Origin: an uncultured Blautia sp.
GTDB lineage: Bacteria; Bacillota; Clostridia; Lachnospirales; Lachnospiraceae
Length of the DNA stretch: 64,000 nt
Assembly: GCF_947654165.1 (NCBI RefSeq)
Contig: NZ_CANTKB010000007.1
Span: forward strand, 62,001 to 126,000
Direction of reading: 5' to 3'
Positions 7,407-16,520 of this stretch are shown in pieces. Position 1 is the stretch's first letter. Each line of letters begins with the position of its first letter. Made by a program: the position numbers and the translations under genes. Below the pieces are notes generated by a model. The model was given only the letters and a program-made list of their open reading frames with translations, was not told the DNA's origin and ran no database searches.

Positions 7407-8654
7407 TTAGTTCTTTCTCGCTTTTCTAAGAGCAAGGATTCTTTCCATTTCGTTATAAACGATCATATAACCTTCGTCAACACCCATACCTGGTTTTGCA
7501 AGAATCTGGTCTGGTTTTGTAGCCATTGCACAGTTTACACAAACCTGTGCGGAACGGTCTGTTTCGTTGCAGGTTCCACCCTGGTAAGCACCGAAACCTT
7601 TTTCTTTACAATACAGAACAGCTTCTACGATATTGTTGATTCCACCAAGGTCAGGAGTTTTAATCTGAGCCATGTGGCCTGCTTTGTTATCTGCGAAGTA
7701 TTTCACGTCTTCCAGAGTATTACACCATTCGTCAGCAACCAGTTCTACATTGATGCCTCTTCTGTCAACTTCTTCTCTAAGACCTTTCAGGCAAAGCATC
7801 TGTTTTTCTCTTTCTTCTGCATCCATAGGTCCTTCAATTCTCAGTTTGAAAGGTTTAGCAGCTTCTTCCAGCTCTGCAAGGTAATCAGCCATTGCTTTGA
7901 AGTTATCTACTCCGAAGATTGCTCCGATGGTACCATATACGTCGATATGGAAGATTGGCATATAGCTTTCGTCATTGCGAAGCTTCTGAACACGTTCACT
8001 TAACCATTTCACATAGTCTTTTAACAGTTCACCGTGTTCACCTAATTTTAATTTCACGTTATTAATCAGTGCGTGAGGCATAACTGCTGCACCTTTTAAG
8101 ATCATCTTGTCTGCATTGTCATATCTGTTATCACCGGACTGTGTAAATACTGGAATTGGTTCTTCAGATACTGTTGTACCATATTCATCAGCAACAACCT
8201 CACACATCAGTCTCTTGCTGGATTTTGCAACAGCGTCCAGGATTGCCTGGCTTACACCGTAGCGGATTGCTGTGTGCAGTCTCTTTCCATCAACCTGGAT
8301 AGATTCTAACATTTCACATAATCCTTTAAAGCTGTCAGCTTCTTTTCCAACCAGTTCTGGTTTGATATATTTCTCGATGATCGGAATAAAATCTTCTGCC
8401 AGGAATAATGGGTCACGTCCGCCTGCTCCTGAATACTGAACGGCTGCACAATCGCCCCATGCAATCTGTCCGTCTTCCAGAACTAACATAACAGAAATCG
8501 CTTCACCAGCCTGTCTTACAGATTTGAATCCTGGTGTTACTGTTTCTCCGAAATAAGCTGCACCGTCAGAAACAGCACCCTGTTTAATTGCTCTCTGGTC
8601 ATCAAAGAAAAATCCGGTTCTTGCTTTAGAACATACAACATCTACTATTTTCAT
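7407..8654 (-). CDS. mal: Methylaspartate ammonia-lyase
   Basis: 415 residues from the ATG at 8654 (AAGGAGA nine bases upstream). It eliminates ammonia from (2S,3S)-3-methylaspartate to give mesaconate. The enolase-superfamily barrel is recognisable: FHIDVYGTIG and LRIEGPMDAE near residues 237-275 and ELVADEWCNT near 305 provide metal ligands, and AQIKTPDLGG near 328 carries the catalytic lysine of the family. Length matches the ~413-residue clostridial enzyme. It follows glmE, from which it is separated by an unusual 360-bp gap holding two large palindromic elements. Confidence 0.97.
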   Translation of the reverse strand: MKIVDVVCSKARTGFFFDDQRAIKQGAVSDGAAYFGETVTPGFKSVRQAGEAISVMLVLEDGQIAWGDCAAVQYSGAGGRDPLFLAEDFIPIIEKYIKPELVGKEADSFKGLCEMLESIQVDGKRLHTAIRYGVSQAILDAVAKSSKRLMCEVVADEYGTTVSEEPIPVFTQSGDNRYDNADKMILKGAAVMPHALINNVKLKLGEHGELLKDYVKWLSERVQKLRNDESYMPIFHIDVYGTIGAIFGVDNFKAMADYLAELEEAAKPFKLRIEGPMDAEEREKQMLCLKGLREEVDRRGINVELVADEWCNTLEDVKYFADNKAGHMAQIKTPDLGGINNIVEAVLYCKEKGFGAYQGGTCNETDRSAQVCVNCAMATKPDQILAKPGMGVDEGYMIVYNEMERILALRKARKN

Positions 8655-8680
8655 GGTTATCAATCTCCTTTTTACTATGC

Positions 8681-8808
8681 TCAGTCCATTTAAAACTCCT
8701 TGTCCCCGGGTATGGCGGGTTCATGCTTTTCTTGCTCAAAACCGTTTTTAATTCGCCGAAAAGCACAAACCCGTCATCCCCGGGAGATAACAGACTCCTA
8801 ATGGACTG
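8681..8808. repeat. Large palindromic element 1 in the glmE-mal gap
   Basis: A 128-bp imperfect inverted repeat. The outer arms CAGTCCATT (8681-8689) and AATGGACTG (8800-8808) are perfect complements. Inside, a self-complementary CCCGGG faces another CCCGGG, GGCGGGTT faces AACCCGTC, and GCTTTTC faces GAAAAGC. The loop at about 8732-8758 contains GCTCAAAACCGTTTT and ATTCGCC. The same internal motif occurs in reverse orientation in element 2. There is no coding frame of note. Read as RNA on the operon strand it would form a long hairpin just before the mal RBS. Confidence 0.75.
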
Positions 8809-8893
8809 GGATATCGTACTATGTTTCTCACTTGCATACGCAAGAAAGCCTCTTGCCTTCTGCCTATATGTATGTTTTTCTTTTACCACAACT

Positions 8894-9000
8894 GTTATCC
8901 CATCCCCCACTGGCGGTTGGTATGGTCTTTTCAGGCGAATCCCAAAACGGTTTTGAGCCGGAAAAGACCATGCCTGCCACAAGCGGGGGATGAACATAAC
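8894..9000. repeat. Large palindromic element 2, inverted relative to element 1
   Basis: A 107-bp imperfect inverted repeat directly after the glmE stop codon. GTTAT and CATCCCCC at the left pair with GGGGGATG and ATAAC at the right; further in, ATGGTCTTTTC pairs with GAAAAGACCAT. The loop holds GGCGAATCCCAAAACGGTT followed by TTGAGCC, the reverse-complement counterpart of the element 1 loop. Stem sequences differ between the two copies while pairing is kept (GGTCTTTTC/GAAAAGACC against GCTTTTC/GAAAAGC), so the fold rather than the exact sequence appears conserved. Confidence 0.75.
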
Positions 9001-9014
9001 ATAACTCTACACTA

Positions 9015-10463
9015 TCATTTTGGTTTACCAACCAGACGACCTTTGCTGATTGCGTAAACATCATCGATTACCATCTGGAAGGAAGCTTTTCTCTTCTCCA
9101 GTTTTGCACGATGCTCAATCTTACCTTTGTTGAAATCAATCAATTCCTGTGGAAGAGGAACTCTTGCAGGATTCAGATAACGAACAGCACCTTCATGGTC
9201 ACGAGCCGGAAGCATCTTACCGAAGTTATAACGGCTTGGTGCAAATGGAATATCAATTACACCGGCTTTTACAGCACGGATAACACCGAGTGCCAGGTCG
9301 CCCATACCAAGTTCGAAAGTCTTGTCCACGATTGCACAAGTTTCACCTTTGATAATGGCTTTTTCCAGTTCCAGAGCAGAACTCTTTAATTCCTGATCTG
9401 CTAACAGAGAAATTGCCTGTTTTGTACAACGAAGTCCCTGTGCATTAGCTTCCATGGTAGGAACACCAACTGCCTCATGAGGAGTCTTAACAATAACTTT
9501 TGTAGCTTTTGCAAGAGCAGCTACAGAACTTCCCCAAGAAATAACTGCGAATGCTTTTGCTTCATCCTGTGGAAATCCACCCATCCACTGATGGAGAACA
9601 GTTGTTACTGTTACATCTTCATATCCATATTTTTCCAGATATTCTTCTGTTAATTCTTCCAGAACACGAAGTGCTGCAACGTCCTGTACCAGGTTACCGC
9701 ACTGTCCGTAACCAACTGTTACATTCTTAACGCCCTGTTCTGCTGCCAGCAATGCTTCGATAATTGCAACTGCATTAGACATAGATGGCGGAACCAGAGT
9801 ACCTGTCAGAGGTCCGTATGGCTCACGGTTAATAGAAACGCCTGCTTCTTCATAGATACCTGTCAGACGGTCTACATACTGCCAGTCGTAAATGGTTCTT
9901 TCCAGCGGAACGTCCTTTGCATATGGAATGTTGTAGGAAATACCGCCGCCTTCGTAGCTGGTAAATCCACCTGCGTAACAGATTTCTGTCAGCAGTCTTG
10001 CATCAGGAGTACCGTGACGTACCTGAACCGGAATATCAAGGTTTTCAATGATCTGACGGCATCCATATACACCATGGTTTACAGCCGGGAATCCGTTCAG
10101 CATGGATTTCTGAGTACGGATAGATTCTTTGATTCCGTTTTCCGCTTCTTCGTAACGATTCTGACGTGTATAGGAGTCAATGGTTGTAGGAAGCAAATCT
10201 GCCTCACCATTATTCTGTAAATACTGCAGAAGTTTAATATGGTCTTCAATCAATGCTACACCGGCTCTTGGCTGAATCAAAGTTTTTCTTTCTTTTTTTG
10301 CTTCAGAAAGTTTTTTGGAAAAACTCTTTGATTCCGGCATACTTTTGTGATATTCAATAGCTTCATCAAAGTTTACATCTTTACCGGTTGCCCACTGTCC
10401 CATAATCTCTTTTCGAATGCCGTAAAATTCGTCATCCGATAATTTTTTATTCCTTATGTCCAT
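9015..10463 (-). CDS. glmE: Glutamate mutase catalytic (epsilon) subunit
   Basis: 482 residues. With GlmS and adenosylcobalamin it converts L-glutamate to (2S,3S)-3-methylaspartate. The sequence from MDIRNKKLSDDEF through FPAVNHG, RHGTPDARLL and SYNIPYAKDVPLE matches the glutamate mutase E chain over its full expected length (~483). The ATG at 10463 has GGAG ten bases upstream and is preferred over the TTG at 10472, which sits almost on the RBS. It overlaps the end of glmL by 17 bp, giving the conserved glmS-glmL-glmE order. Confidence 0.97.
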   Translation of the reverse strand: MDIRNKKLSDDEFYGIRKEIMGQWATGKDVNFDEAIEYHKSMPESKSFSKKLSEAKKERKTLIQPRAGVALIEDHIKLLQYLQNNGEADLLPTTIDSYTRQNRYEEAENGIKESIRTQKSMLNGFPAVNHGVYGCRQIIENLDIPVQVRHGTPDARLLTEICYAGGFTSYEGGGISYNIPYAKDVPLERTIYDWQYVDRLTGIYEEAGVSINREPYGPLTGTLVPPSMSNAVAIIEALLAAEQGVKNVTVGYGQCGNLVQDVAALRVLEELTEEYLEKYGYEDVTVTTVLHQWMGGFPQDEAKAFAVISWGSSVAALAKATKVIVKTPHEAVGVPTMEANAQGLRCTKQAISLLADQELKSSALELEKAIIKGETCAIVDKTFELGMGDLALGVIRAVKAGVIDIPFAPSRYNFGKMLPARDHEGAVRYLNPARVPLPQELIDFNKGKIEHRAKLEKRKASFQMVIDDVYAISKGRLVGKPK

Positions 10464-11835
10464 AATAAGCAATCTCCTTCTTCATTATTTCTAACGCAGC
10501 CTCCGGGTAATGCTGGGAAAGCAGTCCCATTGCTGCCAAGATATACTTTCTATCCACCAGGATTTCTGCATTTTCAGGTCTTAATGATCCCGGTGTGCTC
10601 TCACTAAAAAGTGCATATTTCGCAATTTCTTCTGTACGTTTTGCGTGAATTAAGGCACCGCCCGTCACAACGACATATTTTACCCGGCGTAAATCTTTTC
10701 CGCTCTGAAGGTAGGTCAGTCCGCAAGGTGTGTATACCTGTTCCAGCGAACCTGCGTGGCGTGCCACTGCAGTTTCCACTGCTCCGCATGCCAGTGCAAA
10801 ATCCATCTTTTCCATCTCTTCATTATCGGGTATATAGTCTGTGTGGCTTCCTAAATAATCCACAAGTTCGGCTACTTTCTGCCTGTTTAAACCGGCAATT
10901 TTCGACAGTCTCCGATCACCCACAGCTTCCAGGATTCCGTGAACACTGTAACGCATTCCAATGTCACCTTCTACGCTTCGTTTTGCATAAGGCTCCTGAA
11001 TCCCTTTCATTACTGTTGCCATATTTGCAGGACTTCCCTCTGCAATAGAGTACACATCTGTGGTGGCACCGCCTAAATCTACGCCTACCAACTCACCGAT
11101 TCCCTGATGCTCATCCCAACCATCAGAAAGAAGTTCCATGGCTGTCAGCATGGCAGAAGGTGTCGGCATGATAATGCCCGATACCAGATCAGACGCCTCT
11201 GAAAGACCTTTTCCCTGAACAATCCTTTTTAAGAAAACTTCTCGAATCTGTTTCTGGGTTGGTTCAATATTCAGCTCACCCAATTTCGGCATTACATTTT
11301 CACAAATATAAGTAGTTCTGCCTTCCAAAATCTCCTGGCACTCATCTACTGCACATCTGTTTCCGGCAAGAACAATGGGGCAGTCATAGCTAAGCTCTGA
11401 AAGCATTTTTGCATTATATAAAATACACTCTGTATTTCCCCCGTCTGTGCCTCCTGTCAGCAGAATGATATCAGGATGATATGTCTCGATTTCTTTCATA
11501 TCCCCTTTTGTGAGATTGAAAGAATAGGTCTTCCATACTTTTGCACCGGCTCCCAGAGAAGCTTCCTTGGCTGCCTGAGCCGTCAGCTCCGGTACCAGTC
11601 CAATGGAAATCATTTTTAATCCTCCGGCAGCACTGGAGCAGGCATAACGCTCCTCATATTCCAGATGACCTGTCGTCTGCTCTAAAATTTCTATGGCATC
11701 ATGAAGCCCATTATTAATATCAGTTTCCACGGTAGTATAAGCTGCTGCAGTTCCCAGTATCTCACAACTGTCTACATCTACGGCTGTTACCTTGGTATTG
11801 GTGCTTCCAAAATCCACCAACAAAACTGGTTTCAT
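10447..11835 (-). CDS. glmL: Glutamate mutase reactivase, MutL/GlmL family
   Basis: 462 residues. An ASKHA-fold ATPase-like protein with VLLVDFGSTNTKVTAVD near residues 4-20 (phosphate 1 loop) and LVGVDLGGATTDVYSI near 248-263 (phosphate 2 loop). GlmL proteins are placed between the S and E subunit genes in clostridia and are thought to reactivate the mutase by exchanging damaged cobalamin. It starts 19 bp after glmS and overlaps glmE, as expected for a complex partner. GAGGCGG precedes the ATG at 11835. Confidence 0.95.
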   Translation of the reverse strand: MKPVLLVDFGSTNTKVTAVDVDSCEILGTAAAYTTVETDINNGLHDAIEILEQTTGHLEYEERYACSSAAGGLKMISIGLVPELTAQAAKEASLGAGAKVWKTYSFNLTKGDMKEIETYHPDIILLTGGTDGGNTECILYNAKMLSELSYDCPIVLAGNRCAVDECQEILEGRTTYICENVMPKLGELNIEPTQKQIREVFLKRIVQGKGLSEASDLVSGIIMPTPSAMLTAMELLSDGWDEHQGIGELVGVDLGGATTDVYSIAEGSPANMATVMKGIQEPYAKRSVEGDIGMRYSVHGILEAVGDRRLSKIAGLNRQKVAELVDYLGSHTDYIPDNEEMEKMDFALACGAVETAVARHAGSLEQVYTPCGLTYLQSGKDLRRVKYVVVTGGALIHAKRTEEIAKYALFSESTPGSLRPENAEILVDRKYILAAMGLLSQHYPEAALEIMKKEIAYYGHKE

Positions 11836-11854
11836 AATTTACCGCCTCACTTTA

Positions 11855-12286
11855 TCAGTCTTCTGTTGCTGGTTCTTCTATGCCAAAGTCTTCGTACAAA
11901 GCTGCAATGGTAGTCTCCGGAGCAGTACCTGGTCCGAATACTCTGTCAAATCCCATTGCTTTAAAACGTTTTTCTACTTCGTCGAATGGCTGTTTTCCAA
12001 CTACAATATTTCCGCCTACATACAAAAGAATATCTTTTAAACCTGCTTCATTGCACTTATCTCTCAAGCCTCTGCAGTCAAGCTCTCCATGTCCATAAAG
12101 AGAAGATACCATAATTCCGTCTGCATTTGTTTCAATTGCTGCTGCAATATATTCCTCCTGAGAAACCATAACACCTAAGTTTGTCACTTCGAAACCGGCA
12201 TCTTCGAATGCATGCTGCAAAATAGTATTTCCTACAGCATGAACGTCAGCGCCGATTACGCCAATAACTAATTTTTTCTTGTCCAT
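11855..12286 (-). CDS. glmS: Glutamate mutase B12-binding (sigma) subunit
   Basis: 143 residues from the ATG at 12286 (GGGAG about nine bases upstream); a 12-residue longer frame has no better RBS. The cobalamin signature DxHxxG is present as ADVHAVGNTIL near residues 13-23, where the His replaces dimethylbenzimidazole as cobalt ligand; SSLYGHGELDC and YVGGNIVVGKQ follow in the places expected for the nucleotide loop of this flavodoxin-like fold. No cobalamin riboswitch is visible in the 74-bp gap to citF or elsewhere in the operon. Confidence 0.96.
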   Translation of the reverse strand: MDKKKLVIGVIGADVHAVGNTILQHAFEDAGFEVTNLGVMVSQEEYIAAAIETNADGIMVSSLYGHGELDCRGLRDKCNEAGLKDILLYVGGNIVVGKQPFDEVEKRFKAMGFDRVFGPGTAPETTIAALYEDFGIEEPATED

Positions 12287-12360
12287 TTCTGACCCGCTCC
12301 CTTCATTTAGATTAAATGGCATTTTATTTTCTATTTTCTTTTTCCCTTAATATTTTCTGA

Positions 12361-13764
12361 TCACAGAACATTTTTAATAGTATCTAATACTGTACCATCT
12401 CTGTAGAGTACTTTAGCTACTACCTTATCGCCCATTTCTACTTTCTTCGGCACTCCTGCAATCTCTTCTGCAATCTGTTTCAATTCTTCGATATCTTTTA
12501 CAGGAAGCCCTGCTCTGATCAATTTTTCCTTTAATTCCTGCTGTTTTGGATTTACTGCGATTCCTCTCTGAGTGACTACTACATCCACAGTCTCGCCTGG
12601 TGTGGATTTGCAAAGCACTTCATCTACAATCAGCGGGAGTCTTGCACGAATCAGCGGTGCTACAATAATCGCCAGCTTTGAGCCTGCTGCAGTGTCACTG
12701 TGTCCGCCGGAACCGCCCATGATATATCCGTTCGAATCTGTATGTACGTTGACATTAAAGTTTACATCCACCTGAGTCGCTCCAAGAATCACTACATCCA
12801 GGCTGTCCACTGCTGCACTCTTTGCTGCAGGTGATGCATAACGCATAGCAGAAATCTCCTGATGTTTCGGATTCTCACGAATGGATTCAATTGCTTTTAA
12901 GTCAAAACACTGCACATCGAGGATCGTATCAAAATATCCTTTGTTGGCCATATCTACCATATAGCCGGTAATGCCTCCCATACAGAAGCTTCCCTTAATA
13001 TGGTCTTTTTCCATCATTTCTTCCACATATTTTGCAACAGCAAGAGAAGCACCTCCTGCACCTGTCTGGAAGGAAAATCCATCTTTCAAATAGCCGGAAT
13101 GTTTTACCACCTGTGAAGCCAGTCCTGCAATACGAAGCCCTACCGGGTCACGGGTGATTTTTGTTGTTCCGGAAACAATCTTCGCCGGATCACCAATCTG
13201 CGGGACTTCTACCACATAATCCACATATCCTTCGTTGATGGAAGTATCTTTCAATGGATAACTTACCAGGTTATCTGTGATCACAACTACTTTCTTTGCG
13301 TGAACAGCATCTGAAAAAGCATATCCAAGAGAACCACATGCAGATGAACCGTATTTTCCACTGCAATTTCCCATGTTGTCCGCTGTAGGTGCTGCTAAGA
13401 ACGCAATATCAATCTTGGAAGAACCATTTTCCATATCACCTGCTCTTCCGCCGTGAGTTCTGAAAATCACCGGTTTTTCCATGATTCCCTGAGAAATCGC
13501 TTTTCCGACTTTTCCCCCCATGTAGTTACATTCGATTCCTGTAACTACACCATTTTTTATATGCTCAATAATTGGTTCATGAACATCGAAGACAGAGCTG
13601 GCATTTACTGTTAAATCTTTGATTCCCATAGCTGCTGCTTCTTCCAGAACCATATTCAATACATAATCTCCATTACGCATATGATGATGAAAAGATATGG
13701 TCATACCATCTTTCAATCCAGTTTTTTCAATTGCCTCTCTTACAGAGCCGATTAATTTACTCAT
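12361..13764 (-). CDS. citF: Citrate/citramalate lyase alpha subunit (CoA transferase component)
   Basis: 467 residues from the ATG at 13764, which overlaps the citE stop (ATGA) and is eight bases from GGAGGT. It is somewhat shorter than the ~510-residue citrate lyase alpha chain. Motifs such as GMTISFHHHMRNGDYV near residues 20-35 and GGSGGHSDTAAGSK near 353-366 fit the CitF CoA-transferase fold. It exchanges acetyl on the carrier for the substrate acid. In an operon with glutamate mutase and methylaspartase the natural substrate is most probably (S)-citramalate, giving acetate and pyruvate. Confidence 0.93.
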   Translation of the reverse strand: MSKLIGSVREAIEKTGLKDGMTISFHHHMRNGDYVLNMVLEEAAAMGIKDLTVNASSVFDVHEPIIEHIKNGVVTGIECNYMGGKVGKAISQGIMEKPVIFRTHGGRAGDMENGSSKIDIAFLAAPTADNMGNCSGKYGSSACGSLGYAFSDAVHAKKVVVITDNLVSYPLKDTSINEGYVDYVVEVPQIGDPAKIVSGTTKITRDPVGLRIAGLASQVVKHSGYLKDGFSFQTGAGGASLAVAKYVEEMMEKDHIKGSFCMGGITGYMVDMANKGYFDTILDVQCFDLKAIESIRENPKHQEISAMRYASPAAKSAAVDSLDVVILGATQVDVNFNVNVHTDSNGYIMGGSGGHSDTAAGSKLAIIVAPLIRARLPLIVDEVLCKSTPGETVDVVVTQRGIAVNPKQQELKEKLIRAGLPVKDIEELKQIAEEIAGVPKKVEMGDKVVAKVLYRDGTVLDTIKNVL

Positions 13765-14636
13765 CTGCATGCACCTCCATAAATGGCTTTTTCCATTTCC
13801 AGCACCTGCTGGGCACGTTTTACAATCGGTGCATCAATCATTTTACCTCTCAGGGAAATAACACCTTTACCCTGGCGTTTTCCTTCCTCAATAGCATCCA
13901 TAACATCATGGGCATATTCAATTTCACTCTCTGTCGGTGAAAATACTGCATTCACAATATCTACATGCCTTGGTGAGATAACTGCCTTTCCTGCAAAGCC
14001 CAGACTCTTGGCAAATTCTGTATCTTTTTCCAGACCTTCCATATCCTCCACATCTGTAAACGGTGTGTCGTAAGCTTCGATTCCACACGCTCTTGCAGCA
14101 CATACCAGACGGGTTCTTGCATAGAAGATCTCTTTTCCTTCTTTGGTACGTTTACAGTGCATGTCCGCAGTAAAATCCTCTCCTCCTAAGAAAAGACCAA
14201 TCACACGTTTATCAGAAGAAGCGATTTCAAATGCTTTCTCCACACCCATAGCTGTCTCGATCAGCGGAAGGATCTTTACTGTTCCCTCTTCCAGACCGCT
14301 TTCTTTCTCTACTTCTGCAATGTATGCGGAAACCTCCTGAATCATTGCACCGCCATTTACCTTAGTAGGCATGATCACATCCGGTTTGAGAGGAATAATG
14401 GCTTTTAAATCTGCTTTCCAAAATTCTGTATCGGTAGGATTGATTCTTACCACCACTTCACAAGATGGAAAAGACTGATATTTTAATGCATTACGCACCA
14501 AAATTCTGGCTGCATCCTTTTCATCTGGTGACACAGCGTCTTCCAGGTCAAAAATAATGGTATCTGCTCCCAGAGTATCACCGTTAATCAGCATATTTGG
14601 AGTATTTCCCGGTAAAAATAACATGGTTCGTCTCAT
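13761..14636 (-). CDS. citE: Citrate/citramalate lyase beta subunit
   Basis: 291 residues. A HpcH/HpaI-type aldolase barrel: MLFLPGNTPNMLINGDTLG near residues 5-23, IIFDLEDAVSPDEKDAAR near 28-45, and LPLIETAMGVEKAFEIA near 128-144. It cleaves the carrier-bound (3S)-citramalyl or citryl thioester. It is placed two bases after citD and overlaps citF by four bases, the usual DEF order. A GGGGGAG RBS ten bases ahead supports the ATG at 14636. Confidence 0.95.
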   Translation of the reverse strand: MRRTMLFLPGNTPNMLINGDTLGADTIIFDLEDAVSPDEKDAARILVRNALKYQSFPSCEVVVRINPTDTEFWKADLKAIIPLKPDVIMPTKVNGGAMIQEVSAYIAEVEKESGLEEGTVKILPLIETAMGVEKAFEIASSDKRVIGLFLGGEDFTADMHCKRTKEGKEIFYARTRLVCAARACGIEAYDTPFTDVEDMEGLEKDTEFAKSLGFAGKAVISPRHVDIVNAVFSPTESEIEYAHDVMDAIEEGKRQGKGVISLRGKMIDAPIVKRAQQVLEMEKAIYGGACR

Positions 14637-14638
14637 TT

Positions 14639-14905
14639 TTATTCAACTCCCCCTCTTTTCAGTGCTGTTTCCATTCTGGCCCGAATCACACAGTCCAGAG
14701 CACCTTTGTCTTTGATAAAGATTTTTCCTGTTGTCACATCAAATTCCTGTAATGTGTCCAGCACGGCAGCCCGGATGGAATCCATATACTGATTAGCAAC
14801 AACTGAGTCAATCTCAAGGGTCAGTTCTTTTTCGTCCGGCTCTATCTGAATAAACAAATCACTGGATTCCAGGGTTCCTGCTACTGCATTTTTTAAAATC
14901 TTCAC
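14639..14905 (-). CDS. citD: Citrate/citramalate lyase gamma subunit (acyl carrier protein)
   Basis: 88 residues starting at a GTG with AAAGGAGA six bases upstream. The N-terminal AVAGTLESSDLFIQI matches the CitD signature in which a serine near position 14 bears the 2'-(5''-triphosphoribosyl)-3'-dephospho-CoA arm made by CitG and attached by CitX; both are encoded at 23,213. The acyl carrier shuttles acetyl and substrate acyl groups between CitF and CitE. Confidence 0.93.
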   Translation of the reverse strand: MKILKNAVAGTLESSDLFIQIEPDEKELTLEIDSVVANQYMDSIRAAVLDTLQEFDVTTGKIFIKDKGALDCVIRARMETALKRGGVE

Positions 14906-14955
14906 AGGTATTCTCCTTTCATCATTTCCATTTATGAAAACGTATTTTCTAAAAC

Positions 14956-15588
14956 TTATTCTACCACGCTTTTGGAAACACCTGCCTGAGCAAGAATTTT
15001 CTGTTCAAAAGCGATTGCTTTCTTTTCCAATACTGCCACTTCCTCGGAAGTAGCTTTTACAAATTCTTCATCCTTAATGGATTCCAGATTAATTTTTACA
15101 TTAAATAATGCACCTAACACTGCGGTTCTTGCCATCATAGTAGCAACCAGTGCATCTGTAACGGCTGTTTTATTTCCTTTTACAACCATGGTTTCTGCAT
15201 AGGGAAGCACTTCATAGGCTGCCTTTGCAACAGACAGTGGAACTGCCACTGCTGCTTTTAATCCATTCTGCATCGCTTCTGTACGTGCTGCTTTTTCTTC
15301 TTCTGTTTCTTTTGGAAGAGTAAGTGCCTGCATGTACAAGTCAAAAGATTCGCTGTCTCGTTTAATGTCTACCAGAAGCTGTTCGCAGATTTTATGCATA
15401 GGCTCTACAGCCGCTTTCATCTCTTCTTCCACTTCTGCATATTTTTTCTTTCCGATTGTCAGTCCTGCCACCATCTCTGTAAGAGCCGCTGCCAAAGCAC
15501 CAGCAAGGGCGGAAATACTTCCGCCCCCCGGTACTGGTTCATTAGAGGCTGTCTGCATGGCGAATTGTTCAATTGTCATATTTTTCAT
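14956..15588 (-). CDS. fchA: Formiminotetrahydrofolate cyclodeaminase
   Basis: 210 residues, mostly helical. The N-terminal EQFAMQTASNEPVPGGGSISALAGALAAAL near residues 6-35 is the family signature. It converts 5-formimino-THF to 5,10-methenyl-THF plus ammonia. In mammals this domain is fused to the formiminotransferase (FTCD); here it is a separate gene 25 bp after ftcD. This recovers the one-carbon unit from histidine. Confidence 0.95.
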   Translation of the reverse strand: MKNMTIEQFAMQTASNEPVPGGGSISALAGALAAALTEMVAGLTIGKKKYAEVEEEMKAAVEPMHKICEQLLVDIKRDSESFDLYMQALTLPKETEEEKAARTEAMQNGLKAAVAVPLSVAKAAYEVLPYAETMVVKGNKTAVTDALVATMMARTAVLGALFNVKINLESIKDEEFVKATSEEVAVLEKKAIAFEQKILAQAGVSKSVVE

Positions 15589-15613
15589 GGCATATACCTC
15601 TTATATTTTTTAA

Positions 15614-16507
15614 TTACAGTCTTGTTTCAAGTACCTGTTTTGGATCAAATCCTTCAAATCCCAGGTAATATTCTGCACAGTCAACGATTGCCTGGAGAGG
15701 AATCAGACCAACAACTTCACTTCCTAATACATTGACGCCGTAACGTCTTGCTTCCATACGAACTGTTTCGAATACAGTATATACAGATGTCTTTGTATAG
15801 TCAGTCAGGTTCATGGATACCTGTGCGATATTTCTGTCTTCCAGCATAACGCCCATAGCTTTGCAATAACGGAAACCGCCTTTGATGTGACGGATTTTAT
15901 CTGCGATTTTCTGAGCAATTTCCAGGCTGGATGTATCCAGGTTAATGTTGTAAGCGATCAGAGGCATTCTTGCACCGATAGCTGTTACACCGCCTGTAGG
16001 ATGAATGGTGTTTGGACCAAAGTCCGGTTTCCATTTTTCCTGATCTTTCATTTTTTCTGCCATACCTTCGAACTGTCCCTGACGAACTTTTGCAAGGTTT
16101 TCTCTGTGAGGAGCTGTAGCAGATTTTTCATATAAGAAGAATGGCTGACCGAATTTTTCGGAAGCTTCTTTTGCAACTTCTTTTGCAAGAGCGTCTGCTT
16201 CTTCTACGGTTGTATTTCTGATTGGAATGAAAGGAACAACGTCAACACATCCCATACGCGGATGCTGTCCCTGATGTTTTGTCATATCGATCAACTCTAC
16301 TGCTTTTCCGATAGCTGCAACCATAGCATCTTTTAATGGAGCCGGTTCACCGATAACAGTAACAACACTTCTGTTATGGTCTTCGTCAGAACTGTAGTCT
16401 AACAGTTTTACACCTTCCACATTGCGGAAGCAGTCAACGATTTTTTCGATTTTTTCTTTATCTCTACCTTCACTGAAGTTAGGTACGCATTCAATAATCT
16501 TGTTCAT
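15614..16507 (-). CDS. ftcD: Glutamate formimidoyltransferase
   Basis: 297 residues from the ATG at 16507 (AAGGAGA eight bases upstream); the 15-residue upstream extension has no RBS. The N-terminal IIECVPNFSEGRD and GQHPRMGCVDVVPFIPI near 79-95 are classical FTCD formiminotransferase motifs. It moves the formimino group of N-formimino-L-glutamate to tetrahydrofolate, freeing glutamate, which the downstream glmSLE products use directly. It lies 13 bp after hutI. Confidence 0.96.
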   Translation of the reverse strand: MNKIIECVPNFSEGRDKEKIEKIVDCFRNVEGVKLLDYSSDEDHNRSVVTVIGEPAPLKDAMVAAIGKAVELIDMTKHQGQHPRMGCVDVVPFIPIRNTTVEEADALAKEVAKEASEKFGQPFFLYEKSATAPHRENLAKVRQGQFEGMAEKMKDQEKWKPDFGPNTIHPTGGVTAIGARMPLIAYNINLDTSSLEIAQKIADKIRHIKGGFRYCKAMGVMLEDRNIAQVSMNLTDYTKTSVYTVFETVRMEARRYGVNVLGSEVVGLIPLQAIVDCAEYYLGFEGFDPKQVLETRL

Positions 16508-16520
16508 GATGTTATTCTCC

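Noticed and set aside
8655..9014. Cobalamin riboswitch controlling mal or the mutase
   Set aside because: The B12-box and conserved core are not visible; the sequence consists of two long symmetrical hairpins related to each other.
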